The notes beneath the pieces are model-generated. The model ran no database searches and had not been told where the DNA came from. It worked only from the letters and a program-made list of their open reading frames with translations. Shown piece by piece: positions 1 through 10,989 of a stretch of DNA of 64,000 nt (the stretch's first letter is position 1; the number at the start of each line of letters is the position of its first letter). A program made the position numbers and the translations under genes. Origin of the DNA: Sipunculus nudus (Eukaryota; Annelida; Sipuncula; Golfingiida; Sipunculidae); the NCBI GenBank assembly GCA_026874595.1, contig CM049306.1, forward strand, positions 54,156,019 to 54,220,018, written 5' to 3'.

Positions 1-3000
1 ATAATATGTATTGGGGAAACGCGTATATTATGTAAATGAACTCATTTTATGATTTTTTTCAGGAGGTACAACCCACTTCCTGTTTAGAATCAATCTTGCC
101 TCTTTTTGTGATTGAAACAAAATTTTCCTTCACATGCGGACCGGCTGACTCTAGGGCATCAATAAACAAATCCGGCGTCAAGTCGTTCACATTGCGCCAG
201 TAAATTAAATTATTTACGTTCTCTGTAATTAACTTTTTATCATGTCTTTAATTCGTTTGTAATCACCACAAAGAAAGACAATAGGAACCTTTGAACGTGG
301 TGGGCTTCCTTTCACTCTCTTACACCTGTTCCGATGTTGAGTAAAAAACATTATAAGGTCGTAACCGAAGACTCATTTTGATTTATCTGTGAAGTAATTC
401 TAGGCTCGCGTTTAACTTTGGCCCATTATGTCCTGTATTGGGGAGAGTTGGCAAATGCTCGGATCCATATGAACACTCGCTTCCTCGAAAGTACGCTGGC
501 CCATTAGTACCATATAAAAAAAAATATTAAGTAGTGCACAACAGAGAATACATGTACATAAAGTCCTTCGCATGGCCTTCCTGCATTGCGTAAGTACTCT
601 GAAAATTTTTATAAGCCCGACGATTTTGGTTTTCTTGTCTACAGCCGGTTACACATATTCACACTTTCAGCGAAGCGTAATGACGATATGTTTCATGTTT
701 TCCTCCGCGATATTTTCTATTGATGATAAAAAAGGACGAAATATCTTTTTTTTTATAAAATATATGTTTAAATTACTTGCAAAAAAGAGATAAAGATATA
801 AAAAATATATATATTAATATATATATTATTTTTCCAAATACTCCTTTTTAGGATTTTAACGTTCGTTTACTGAACCAGCCATAATATCCAGAAGGCTTAT
901 GGATCTAGAAGTGAACAAAATATTCAGATTGTTTAAGTAATTGTATTACCTTAATACAAGGAGCGGTTTCAACATATTGCCGAGGTCAGTGTTTGGTGAG
1001 GACACGGAAACACGAGAGGAAATTATTCCTAGGACAGTCTCAAGGTGAGAATCTATCTGCGGAGAGAATTCGGTCCCCCTTAAACCTGAATCATCCTAGA
1101 ACAGTCCGGAGGGACTCACTGGGTAGTGACCGGGCCCTCAGCGATTTATAGAAGGATACATGTTTCCAAGTATAATCAATAGCCGTAGTCAATAGTTTAA
1201 CATAGGGGTGAATATCTGATTTTCTATTACAATTTGAAGCGAATGGGGATTCAGCCGGGACTGCAGCTCCGAACTCTAAACTTTTGGCCCTAATGTCCTA
1301 ATGAGAATACTGTCAGTCATCAATGTGCCATGTATTATTAAAGCTTATTGTATATATAATTATATTCGAGATTTGACGAAGCAACCTTTTGATGCTGGTT
1401 GTCTTAAGAGGGTTTAACTCCCTCCAAGGCCATCGTATGTGTCCCCACGCTATAAAGTGTTTAGTTTTGTCTCTCGAGGAAATTCTTGAAATTCATTCAG
1501 GAAATCATGGAAATGAATTGATCGAAGGTTTCACGGACTTATATAAACTGCTCACCATGACCCGGAAAGCAGGACTGCGATTTAAAGGTGGCATATATCA
1601 GCCTTTACCTCTTTTTCAAAGAGATCAATTAATATAATTAAATGTCATCGTACTGTTAATTCCAAGACCGGTATGGACAGACAGTCATTTAAAATTACCA
1701 CAACCCAACAGCCACCATAGATTAAGACAGGTGCAACAGACATCAGCGGTTTTTTTCTGACCAGATGGATCGTGTACAGATACAAAGGAATTCCCGAGAC
1801 TACACCAAGAGAGGAATCGATAAGTTCTTCAACTGCTTCATTGATACAAGCGACCCTACAGTGAACATGGAAACCAATTCAGACCGCAGTAAATACTCCT
1901 TTCCGGTCTCATTCGGTGATGTGGCAATGACGTTTATTGCTTGTGTCAATCAACGCTCCGTAGGTCTGGTCGATTTATGAGATCCGTTGATCAGTGTGCC
2001 TTACCCCAGCGGGGTTAATGGTTTATTTCTGGGATTCACACAAATTGATTTCTTAGCGACAGGGGATAATGGTGACGGCACCGAGGTCGGCAGGCTTATT
2101 GACCAGATCAGATCCAAGGTTTCGGCTTATGTAGACATATAATTGCTTCGTCATTGAAGCGCTCAAATGGACATGTGTGTGTATTCCTCCATATTTTTTA
2201 CTTCATACAAATGAGGATATGTGTATCATGCCTTTGCTATAGTCAACCCAGGCAGAAATGTAGCCAGCTGTCACCCTCCTTTTCGATGTATCCCAGTTTA
2301 TTCAAATTTGCCGATAAAAAAATATAGGTAATGCATGTTTGTTCGTATCAATCCATTTGTCAGACAACTGGAAAACCTGATCCTTCGGGATTTTCAGTGA
2401 TAATAAAACCAAAATATAGAATTTAATTAAATGTCTACGTACATGTAAATATATCTGTCTATTATATTCTCAGCGAGTACATAAACAAGTACAAAAATAA
2501 ATAAAGAACAGTATTAGAGATACAAAAATGTCCAAGGGATATTTTCCAAGGAAATGAATGTCTGAGACACTATCCCGTTTCCAGACGTATTTGTCGTATT
2601 TAATATGTCTGTTATTTTTTGTTAAAGCATTCCCTTAGTATCACTTATAAAATCCATACAGACAATCGGTGACACATTATCATGTGGTTCCATAAAATAT
2701 TGGTCAAATCGATACAGACGAACTACAAACGAATAAGTACTTTTATATTTGAAAGAGCCAAACCTGAACGTGCACACATATCCTCTTTATCAATTTTTTT
2801 AGAGGATTTAAACATTCAGAGTCTACACGCTTCTTTCCTATATGCAATAGAATTTTTCAAATATAAATTACTGTTTAGCTTTTCCTAAAAAGATCATGTA
2901 GAATCGTTTGATTTCATTGATATTGGGGGGTGGGGGAGTTTCCTTGCCTATGGCAACCAAGCAATTTTCAATATGTAAATACACCCCTAAGCCGTGATAC

Positions 3001-4393
3001 ACGAGATAAATCCATACCAAATCGTGTTTCTGCACAAATGCATTTAAAGTTGACCAGGTTGCGGGTTCAAAGAGTCAAACTAGATAATTTTATCAGCTGG
3101 ATTCACCGAGGTACTTTTTAATCACTTCAAAGCTATGGCACACTTCTTATTGAGTAATTATCCATCAATGAGCACAATAGATTGAAAGAATATATGTTAA
3201 ATCTGCATTAAACTAGTTCACAGGAATTTGCTCATCAGCAAGGCACACGTGTGATTCAATCTGTTGCAAACGGAGTACTCCTTTATCTTCTCAGTGAATT
3301 TATAACAACCACAAAATCCGCATGGCATGCACCGTTTAGATAACCGTTGAAAGTAAATCCATAGAACTTAGCGAGCTAGATAGAAAGACAGAAAAACCAT
3401 CTCAGCACACATTCTCAGTATACCTCGAATACCTGCGTATTGTATCTGTTTACCATAACAAGGCCGCGTGACCGGAGATCCTATGGTGAGTCGCAAAACG
3501 CGGTGTTACAGCCAACGGGAACATGCATTACATATTTTGGGCCACGTCAGTCAGGGCATCTCCTGAATGACGCGTACTGTGCCTTCGCGATGCACACGGC
3601 CCGCCCCCACGAGCTGTGTTTATGTTGACGCCTGGTATTGCGCCCGGTCCACTCTATTAAACCCTCGTTTACATGAGTAAGCAAATGGTCACAAGGCAAT
3701 ATTTTGCCAGGAACAGATATATTTCTGAGGGGAGAAGCTGTTTTTTGTGTAAATTCAAGAAACGTTATAGGTGATTGGACCCCTATAAGGGTTTCAGATC
3801 AAATTTTGCGGCCTGGACCCCCCCCCCCACCCTTTCCGGACCTGGGGAACTTTCTTGGGTTTTGTCATTAGTATTCCTGGGTTGGATCCCGCTTTTTTTA
3901 AAAGCCTAGATCTGCCCCTGGTCAAGTACTTGATGTAGTCTTGATGTTAAAATATGTCCAGTGGTTTAAAATCTTATCTTTAAGGTTCGTATAAGCGCAA
4001 GCTGGAGAGCTCATGAATATCTATAATCAACTTACCTATTGGTGTATACATATATTTTTAGATTTACTCGGATGAGCCGATATTACCACCGAAAATCAAT
4101 TTTTACCTTAAGAGAGAAAAAAAAACTTAGGCCCTTTCTAAAGTGAATAAATCTGACCAGCGACATTTTTAGTGTTAAAGATTAACACCCTTTCCGCCAG
4201 GAAAGACCATCTACGCCGATTACCTGTTTTGGCCTTGCGATCATTTAATAAATAAACGTCCATATTGCGTGATTTGATACTCCGCATACTCTTGCTACCT
4301 GTTTCCAAGACTAATGTGTCTGAAATACATGCATTTATTTTATATACATGACAGAGTTAAATGTGACATTGTTATAAAGAGCATTTAATTTAA
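1..4393. other. No recognisable gene
   Basis: AT-rich sequence with short open frames of up to 82 codons (for example 1389-1637, 1765-1980) that show no family motif. 1000-2150 is somewhat richer in GC. A C-run lies near 3821 and an orphan hAT end at 3905. Confidence 0.6.
3905..3920 (-). repeat. Orphan hAT-like terminus
   Basis: CCTAGATCTGCCCCTG is the inverse of a CAGGGGCAGATCTAGG end. No partner was found upstream within 2 kb. Confidence 0.3.
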
Positions 4394-4629
4394 AGTAAAA
4401 TGGTGAGTTGAAAGAATTTATTTAATTTAAACCAAACTTCTCATAATTTATAAATCATGCAAAATGGGTTACTGAAACATCCATCATACAGGTATCATTG
4501 ACCTAAAATACGTCTCCCAGTAACTTATTATATAAATGAACAAATTCAAATTGTAAATAGCAATTGTCTTGTCGACACAGCCCGTAAAACTTACCGTAAA
4601 CCTTATCGATTAGAATGAACAGCATTCAC
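4394..4629 (+). repeat. Duplicated block X, copy 1 (intact)
   Basis: It starts at AGTAAAATGGTGA and includes a CGTCTCCCAG segment and the stretch TGAACAAATTCAAA followed by TTGTC..CGACACAG. Block X2 begins with the same words at 4630. About 236 bp. Confidence 0.65.
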
Positions 4630-4750
4630 AGTAAAATGGTGAATTTTAAGAAACTTCTTTGAAACTTATAAATCATAAAATCGGCGACAACCATTATCAA
4701 TGGTTATATTTACCATAATTTCGTCTCCCGGTCTCCAATTCTACTACATG
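4630..4750 (+). repeat. Duplicated block X, copy 2, left part
   Basis: It begins AGTAAAATGGTGAATT and parallels copy 1 up to the CGTCTCCCGG segment, then stops at 4750 where a SINE array starts. The rest of copy 2 resumes at 5511. Confidence 0.6.
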
Positions 4751-5047
4751 TTACGAAGACAAATTGCTCAGGGGAAAATATTGGGCCATTCCGGGATTCG
4801 AACCCATATCGGTGGCGCACATGACTCGTGTTCAAACCGCTTTGCTAGAAAAGCAGCCTTCACTTACTAGACAGCTCGGTCTGCTTTTATGTCACCCTGT
4901 AACACAACCCCTCTTAACAGTGTTCTGCTTTTAGAACAAGATTAACTATCCTAGGAGTCACACTTTAGTGAACTAGTTGGCAGTAATTGCCTAATTACTT
5001 CAAACCTTCAATCCCGGGGTCACAAAGTTTGAACGAGTCCTTATTTG
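4751..5047 (-). mobile_element. tRNA-derived SINE unit 1 (of 3 tandem units)
   Basis: On the minus strand the unit has a perfect Pol III B box, GGTTCGAATCC (4804-4794), and a good A box, TAGCAAAGCGG (4847-4837), 32 bases apart. This is the internal promoter of a tRNA head. The unit starts (plus sense) with TTACGAAGACAAATTGCTCA and is 297 bp. The two boxes, without a foldable full tRNA, point to a SINE rather than a functional tRNA gene. Confidence 0.72.
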
Positions 5048-5355
5048 TTACGAAGACAAATTGCTCAGGGGAAAATATTGGGCCGATCCGGGATTCGAAC
5101 CAATGTAGGTGGCACACATCTCCTGCGTTCCAACGGCTTCTCTAAAAAAAGCAAGCTTTATAAACGATGAAGTTCGGTCCGCTGTAATTTCATCCCGTAA
5201 CACACACCCTCTTAAAAGCGTTCTGCTTTAAAAACAATAAAAGCTATCCCAGGAGTCACACTTTTGGTAAACTAGGTGGCGGTAATTGCCCAATTTCTTC
5301 AAACCACCATTCCCAAGGCCGTGGTTTGCCGTCACTTTGGACGAGTCCCCATTTA
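5048..5355 (-). mobile_element. tRNA-derived SINE unit 2
   Basis: The same first 40 bases as unit 1. The B box is perfect (5101-5091); the A box is degenerate (TAGAGAAGCCG). The unit is 308 bp. Its tail matches that of unit 1 (CAGGAGTCACACTTTNG, then GGCGGTAATTGCC), so whole units are repeated head to tail. Confidence 0.7.
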
Positions 5356-5510
5356 TTACGAAGAAAAATTGCTCAGGGGAAACTGTTGGACCGATCCGGG
5401 ATTCGAACCAATGTCGGTGGCTGACATGCCCGGCCTTCAAGCCGCTTCGCGAGAAAAGCAAGCTGCGTAAGCGAGACAGCTCGTCCCATTTTATGTCAAA
5501 CCGTTACATA
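5356..5510 (-). mobile_element. tRNA-derived SINE unit 3 (partial)
   Basis: It starts TTACGAAGAAAAATTGCTCA and has a perfect B box at 5409-5399 and an A box TCGCGAAGCGG (one change from consensus). It stops after about 155 bp where block X resumes; GTTAC occurs at both outer edges of the array (4750-4754 and 5503-5507), a possible short target duplication. Overlapping open frames here (5228-5597) are not genes. Confidence 0.65.
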
Positions 5511-5605
5511 CTGAACAAATTCAAATATTTATTAGCTGTTGTCTTGCCGACACAGAATGTAAAACATATCGTAAACATTAGTTTTTCATCAGATTGAACA
5601 GCAAT
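5511..5605 (+). repeat. Duplicated block X, copy 2, right part
   Basis: CTGAACAAATTCAAA, then TTGTCTTGCCGACACAG and GATTGAACAGCAATGATAC match copy 1 from 4537 onward. Its separation from 4630-4750 by the SINE array shows the array lies inside copy 2. Confidence 0.6.
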
Positions 5606-6749
5606 GATACACCAATTCTATCCAAAATATTGATATGTCATATTTTTAAATATCCAGAAACACAAAATATAGAAGAGTGCTCGGACAACATGTCATATAC
5701 GTCTTTAAAAAGAGCAGATTACATGCTTTAAGTTTAGGCTTTTAAGTAATAAAGAACAAAACATAAGACATAAAGGATCTTCGTAATCATTAAAACTTCA
5801 CTTACAGCTATATAAACTTCACTGGTACCTATATCTCTGACAGCAACTGTTCGTGGCTCCCAGGGCACTTGCCCGTTATAGCCGACGTGTATAATGCAGA
5901 ATGTCATTTTTACAATATGTAAGTCATTTGACACGGTTAAATAGCCCATAGCTTGCTGCCACGTTTTGGCACCTCGATGCAGCTTAAAGTTCCTGTTGAA
6001 ATACCTTAACACTCCTTGGCGACAATATATAATCTTTGTGAAGTGAAAAACAAGGGCCTGCAGTGGGATCTGGAGAGATGTCAGGTGGTTTTGACGGAAA
6101 CCGTCTTTATTTACCTGTCATGTAAATATAAAGAAGTATGCTTTGCAGTAAGGGCGAACTTTAGTACTTAGTAAGGCTGATGAACGTCCCATCATAAGGT
6201 CTCGGTGTGAACTCTGCCAGAGGCTCAATGGAAACATGGGGATTTAATATATCGCGACTTGGCAGTAGACTCAAATGTCGGTGAAAGTCACTCTCAATAT
6301 ATCATTCCTTGTATATTATTTCATCATCTAGCTGTAAACTATGCTACCCGAAAATCATGGACCTTTCCTCTTATAAAATGTTTATGCATACGGTGGTGCC
6401 ACTCAACTGTTGTATCGCAACTACTCTGTTGTGACGCCCTGAAAATGTTCGATTATGGTCCTGCATTGTCGGAAATGATTGTGTCCTAACTACGGTTGGG
6501 TGAGAGAGGACTGTCTCATTTTTACACCTAGTCCCTGAGATATTTGACATTATTCCTCTTAGGGGTTATCGCAGCAAAATCTATCAGAATCTACATGAAC
6601 TATGTGAAAACGGGTAATATAAAATTTGAGAAGTATCAGCAGAAACTTTAGGTCAGTGTTGCATGTACTTCCTTGTTTCTTATCGCTTAATGGTCTCCGC
6701 CAGGAGAGTAAGCGTTCATCCCCGTCCGTCAGTGTGTTTGGGTGTTCCT
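5606..6749. other. No recognisable gene
   Basis: AT-rich. A 92-codon minus-strand frame (5734-6012) has no known motif. Confidence 0.6.
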
Positions 6750-6925
6750 GGATGGTTGTGTGGATACTGCACATGAACCGGATTCAGGAACGTCATGAAG
6801 AAATATTCAGAAATGTACAATACAAGAATGAACTTGGGGATATGGGCATAATAAGTTTATGCAAATATGGTTTGGGAACCATCCCGCAGTAGAGACACCC
6901 ACATGGCGGAGGCTTGCATTCCTGA
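6750..6925 (+). repeat. Dispersed repeat family G, 3' part
   Basis: GGATTCAGGAACGTCATGAA, then ATATTCAGAAATGTACA and finally AGAGACACCCACATGGCGGAGG match the copy at 61861-62190. The 5' half is missing. Confidence 0.55.
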
Positions 6926-8501
6926 AAATGCAGATTCCTGGTTATCTGTGAATGTTTTTTCCGGGAATCTGTTATACATGTATACTCCGATATGTTTTGG
7001 TTTTGAATATGATTTTTCACGTAAACAACGCAGCAATACTTCTATACTGTGTACGATATTTGTATCACTTACTACAAGTGCCAATTGTTCCGACATGAGA
7101 TGTAAATATATAAACACATGTATTTAGAAATTAGATGCATATGTTGCATGAATTATAAGTAGCCTTATACGATGGCGAGAAAGTATTAACAGTTTAAAAT
7201 ATGTTTAAAATTGATTGTTAATAAAATAACTATCCGAAACTGTCTATTCGTGTTAAGGAATATGAGTCAAAATTTAGTCAATAAATCAAGACTTATATAG
7301 GATGAGAATTCATTAGCACAAGTTTGGCCCAATCGATCATTGTGCATCCTACTGAGTCGGGTTATCGCGGCATATTAATTTAAGCACAGATAAAACTAGA
7401 TTTTAAATACATAGTCAGTTAAAAATGAACATGATATTAAAAAAAATTCTGTTTTGTGATAAAAAAAATATGCTTATGAAAGGTTTTAATCAAATTAAGC
7501 ACCCTTTGATAGGAGAGGGGATCAGATCAAGAACTGAAAATATATTTGTGCTCGCTCTAAATTCCCCCCCCCCCCCCCGGCTTCACAGACTATGTCTTTA
7601 TAAAAAAAAAACCTGCTATACCTCTTTCATTCCGCAACCACTGGATGGATGTTTATAAAAATCGTTGTAAAAATGCAAAATTTAGAATTTTCATATGTGT
7701 GGTCGTAACAAAAAGGGTTCCAAATCAGTCTAGCTGAGACACCATTTTTTACATTTCACATGTTAAGGCAAATCGTGCCGATTAGCTCTGGAATGGAAAG
7801 TGTAGAATTACACAACAAAACCTCCAATCTCTGTTTTCAGAAGACACCTGTATGTCTCGTATTTTTTATGTCAGCCCCAACAGCGCACGATTCACAATTC
7901 ACGATTAAATAATAAAGAACAAGCATTAGCAAAATCAATAATTACAGAAAGAAACGAAGTATATATAGCACATTGGCCATGCGTTTATTTTTATGCGTCA
8001 TCGTCGGTAACCAAGAGGAGCAAATTGAAATTCTACAAATGGTGACAAAATAAGATAATGTGATATATAAGAGGAAAAAAATATTCACGGAAAACACCTG
8101 CCACTCTCCCGACAGCCAGCATTCTGGTTTTCTTGCCTACAAGTATGAAAAAGACAGCAACTCACTGTGCAAAATATGTGCAATAGAGTTGTCTACATGA
8201 TGGATAGTGTGCAGCAGAAGAGTCGAATTTATCTCAGCTTGTACCAGCAAAGCTAAATGACCCATGTCGAAAGGCAAAAAATTTCATTCTGTACTGCACA
8301 CGTGTTTACAAAGTAATAAATTGGTCTGGAGTCATGCAGTATTTGATAACCCTGAACACAAGCCTCCATATAAACTTTCCCTTATAAAAATTCAATAATA
8401 AGAAAAATCATACTCATGATTATTATCAGGTGTCGTCTAAAACTGGTTTATATGATTAAAGTTAATGTAAAGCCCTTTATAACACACTTATAAAACGAAA
8501 A
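6926..8501. other. No recognisable gene
   Basis: AT-rich with a C-run near 7565. Open frames are short and mirrored on both strands. Confidence 0.6.
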
Positions 8502-9048
8502 TATCCAGAGCCAACTGCTCTTTTATATTGGCAAAATATGTATGATATATATTATGAACAATTCAATTTGTATATTAGTCACCCCAACAGTTACCTGTAT
8601 TCTACAAAATCCAAGGACTTTCACTTCAAGTTCCTCCCCCGGATTAATCCATTTAGTGAGAAATTATACAAAATGAAACTAGTAGATAGTCCTGACTGTG
8701 AATATTGTAATAAGAGTATTGAATCTCTGGAACACAGGTTCTTCTTCTGTCGATATACATTACGGTTTAAAATTTAATAACTTTTAGAACGATGTAAGGG
8801 AGAGTCGGATCTCTGTAAAAATTAGACAAGTGATTTTTGGCAAGCACGAAAATATGAAAGGAAGGAAACGGCAGCTTTTAATTTATTTGATTATAAAAGG
8901 AAAACTTTGTATACATCGACAAAAATGTTTATATTCGGAAATATCTTTTCTAAATTTTCTAAACCATGCTATAATAGATTTAGAAAACAAATCATCAGTA
9001 TTGAGGAGTAGAGGTGAGGAAAATACATACATTGATCAGCGGAAGTAG
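8502..9048 (+). pseudogene. LINE (non-LTR retrotransposon) C-terminal remnant
   Basis: The frame around 8502-8777 reads PEPTALLYWQNMYDIYYEQF, later FKFLPRINPFSEKLYKMKL, then a Cys/His cluster, CEYCNKSIESLEHRFFFC. A C-x2-C, E-S-L-E-H, C arrangement is the zinc-knuckle-like tail (zf-RVT type) found after the reverse transcriptase of many LINEs. A second frame at 8830-9048 (FGKHENMKGRKRQLLIYLII, then IHRQKCLYSE) looks like the final segment of such ORF2 proteins, where a K-x-x-I-[YH]-R-x-[RK] motif is common. The two are separated by stops and a frameshift. No RT or endonuclease domain is visible, as expected for a piece of a decayed copy. The clade is not assigned. Confidence 0.6.
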
Positions 9049-10349
9049 TTGCATGATACTTTACAAGGGTTGTACACTTGATACATTATTTTTGTGTTAA
9101 CTTTGTTTGTTGTGTTACTTATCAAATCTTACATGTTTTTAGAACATGGCGCCAGGAGATATAATCTAAATACGAAGGCATTATAATACTGATATTGCAT
9201 ATCGATCTTGTCGGAAAAACATACCCTTCTTAAGGTTCTGACATGGATATACTTGGTTCATATTATTTTCAAGTTCAATACCTAAAGAGAGCGCCTTTTG
9301 TTGACTAATTTCATGATCACTTCAGACTAAATTGTATACTTTTTGTGGCTTTACCTTACGTTATTTCTTCTTTTTGGTGTCGATGATGAAAAAGAATAGA
9401 TATAAAAAATGTACCTATTGTCCGTGACGATTAATAGAAGAGAAAAGAGAAAAAAATCATATAATATAATAGTTTAATGTGAACATCTTACATATTACCT
9501 AAATATATAGAGAGAAACACATAAGTTGAAATATATATCTTCACAACAATAATAATACTAATCAAATTTTCGAGTGAAAACAGTTTGAAATTATGTTTGG
9601 CGAGTGTCCTTTCTCAGGAAATGTCCTCGGCAAAAATCCTTGTAAAATCATAAAAGAGAACGTTAATAATCAGACATAAGCTTAATACGTTTTATCAATA
9701 TCTTAAGCCCCATCCAAATAGAAGAAAGAAAAACAGGAGCCATTATGTACGGGTAGATTATACAAAGATTAAGCCTTCGTGCCCGCCAAAGTAGCTGCAG
9801 GCCCGACTGGGAGAAGAATTGCGCGAAGAGTTAAAAATCAGAAGCCATAATTTACAGACCAATACACTTTTTTAATTAAAGCGTTAATTATTAATATCTC
9901 TATAAAACCTTCATTATTCAAGGATCTGTAGGAATTACAAGCAAATTTATTTGTTATAATACAGATGAACAGATGGAGTTTCTATGTGCAGGACGGATCT
10001 GAGTGTGCGTGTGCGTGCGCGTGTGCGTTATCCGAAATAACAACATAAGACGAAAATCAACGAAAATTATTTATTATTTTAAATTCCTTAACTCACTAAA
10101 AAGTGACAAAACACGATTTCATAAAATGAATAAATTTTAACACAATTTTCATTCCCCTTGGAATTAACAATTACTACCTTTGTGCAGAAATGATTGAAAT
10201 AATTAAATCATTTAATTATAATTAATTATATTATAGTATGGTTATTAGTAAATTGTGAATATTTTCATAAATATGTACTTAGAAAAAAAATGAAGTAATA
10301 TGGTCGTTTAAAATACTGACGAAACTACTGTCACTTTTGATAATACCAC
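9049..10349. other. No recognisable gene
   Basis: AT-rich, with a short GTGTGC tract near 10005-10028. Confidence 0.6.
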
Positions 10350-10440
10350 ATGTACTGCTACTATACTACTACTTCAACTACTTCTACTACTACTACTACT
10401 TCTAATAATAATAATAAATATGATAATAATAATAATAATC
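10350..10440 (+). repeat. Trinucleotide tracts (CTA)n and (AAT)n
   Basis: Imperfect CTA/CTT repeats to about 10402, then AAT repeats to 10439. They lie directly before a copy of family P. Confidence 0.8.
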
Positions 10441-10989
10441 TAATACTTATAAAAGGAATTCGGTTTACGTTTGTTTGCAATGGTTTATATAAGCGCGTTG
10501 TGTATAATACTGTGTCATACATAATTTTAAAGGTTATTATCCCCAAAGTGACATAGGTGATAAGAGAATAAATAATTTTTGATGGTCATATAATTTTGAG
10601 TTTTTTCCGTTTTGACTGACTTGCACGGAGGTTAGACCGAGCACAGCTGAACTGCCTTCGGCAATGACCGGAATGCGTGGATCGTGGTTACTCAAACGTT
10701 ATTAAGAACTATTGTTCATATGAATAACGCTTGCGTTCAGTGAGGGATTTGAGCTTGTCTGGCCTTACATTTGAACGAGGCTCTCATCCACGTGCGTGGT
10801 CAATAAAGGAAAAAAACAATGAATGTAAACAAAAAAATTATACATATCATATTGAGAGAGTTTCCCACTGCAAACCTATATTTTATGTTAACTTTTAGAA
10901 TTAAAAAAATGACCTAACATTCCACATCTCAGTTAATATATCTACCCAACCCCGGTAATAAGCTCGGTATACCGGGTTTATCAGCTAGT
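10441..10989 (+). repeat. Dispersed family P, uninterrupted copy
   Basis: It starts TAATACTTATAAAAGGAATT and contains AATTTTAAAGGTTATT, GAACTGCCTTCGGCAATGA and CACGTGCGTGGTCAATAAAG, ending in GGTATACCGGGTTTATCAGC followed by (AAT)n. About 549 bp. Two interrupted copies lie at 17789 and 20705. A simple-repeat tail suggests a non-autonomous retroelement; no Pol III boxes were recognised. Confidence 0.55.

Noticed and set aside
4785-4855. Possible functional tRNA gene (minus strand)
   Set aside because: A and B boxes are good, but no full cloverleaf could be drawn and the sequence repeats as a 300-bp unit, so it is called a SINE.
5228-5597. Overlapping frames of 64-103 codons on both strands
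   Set aside because: They lie in the tandem tRNA-SINE units.
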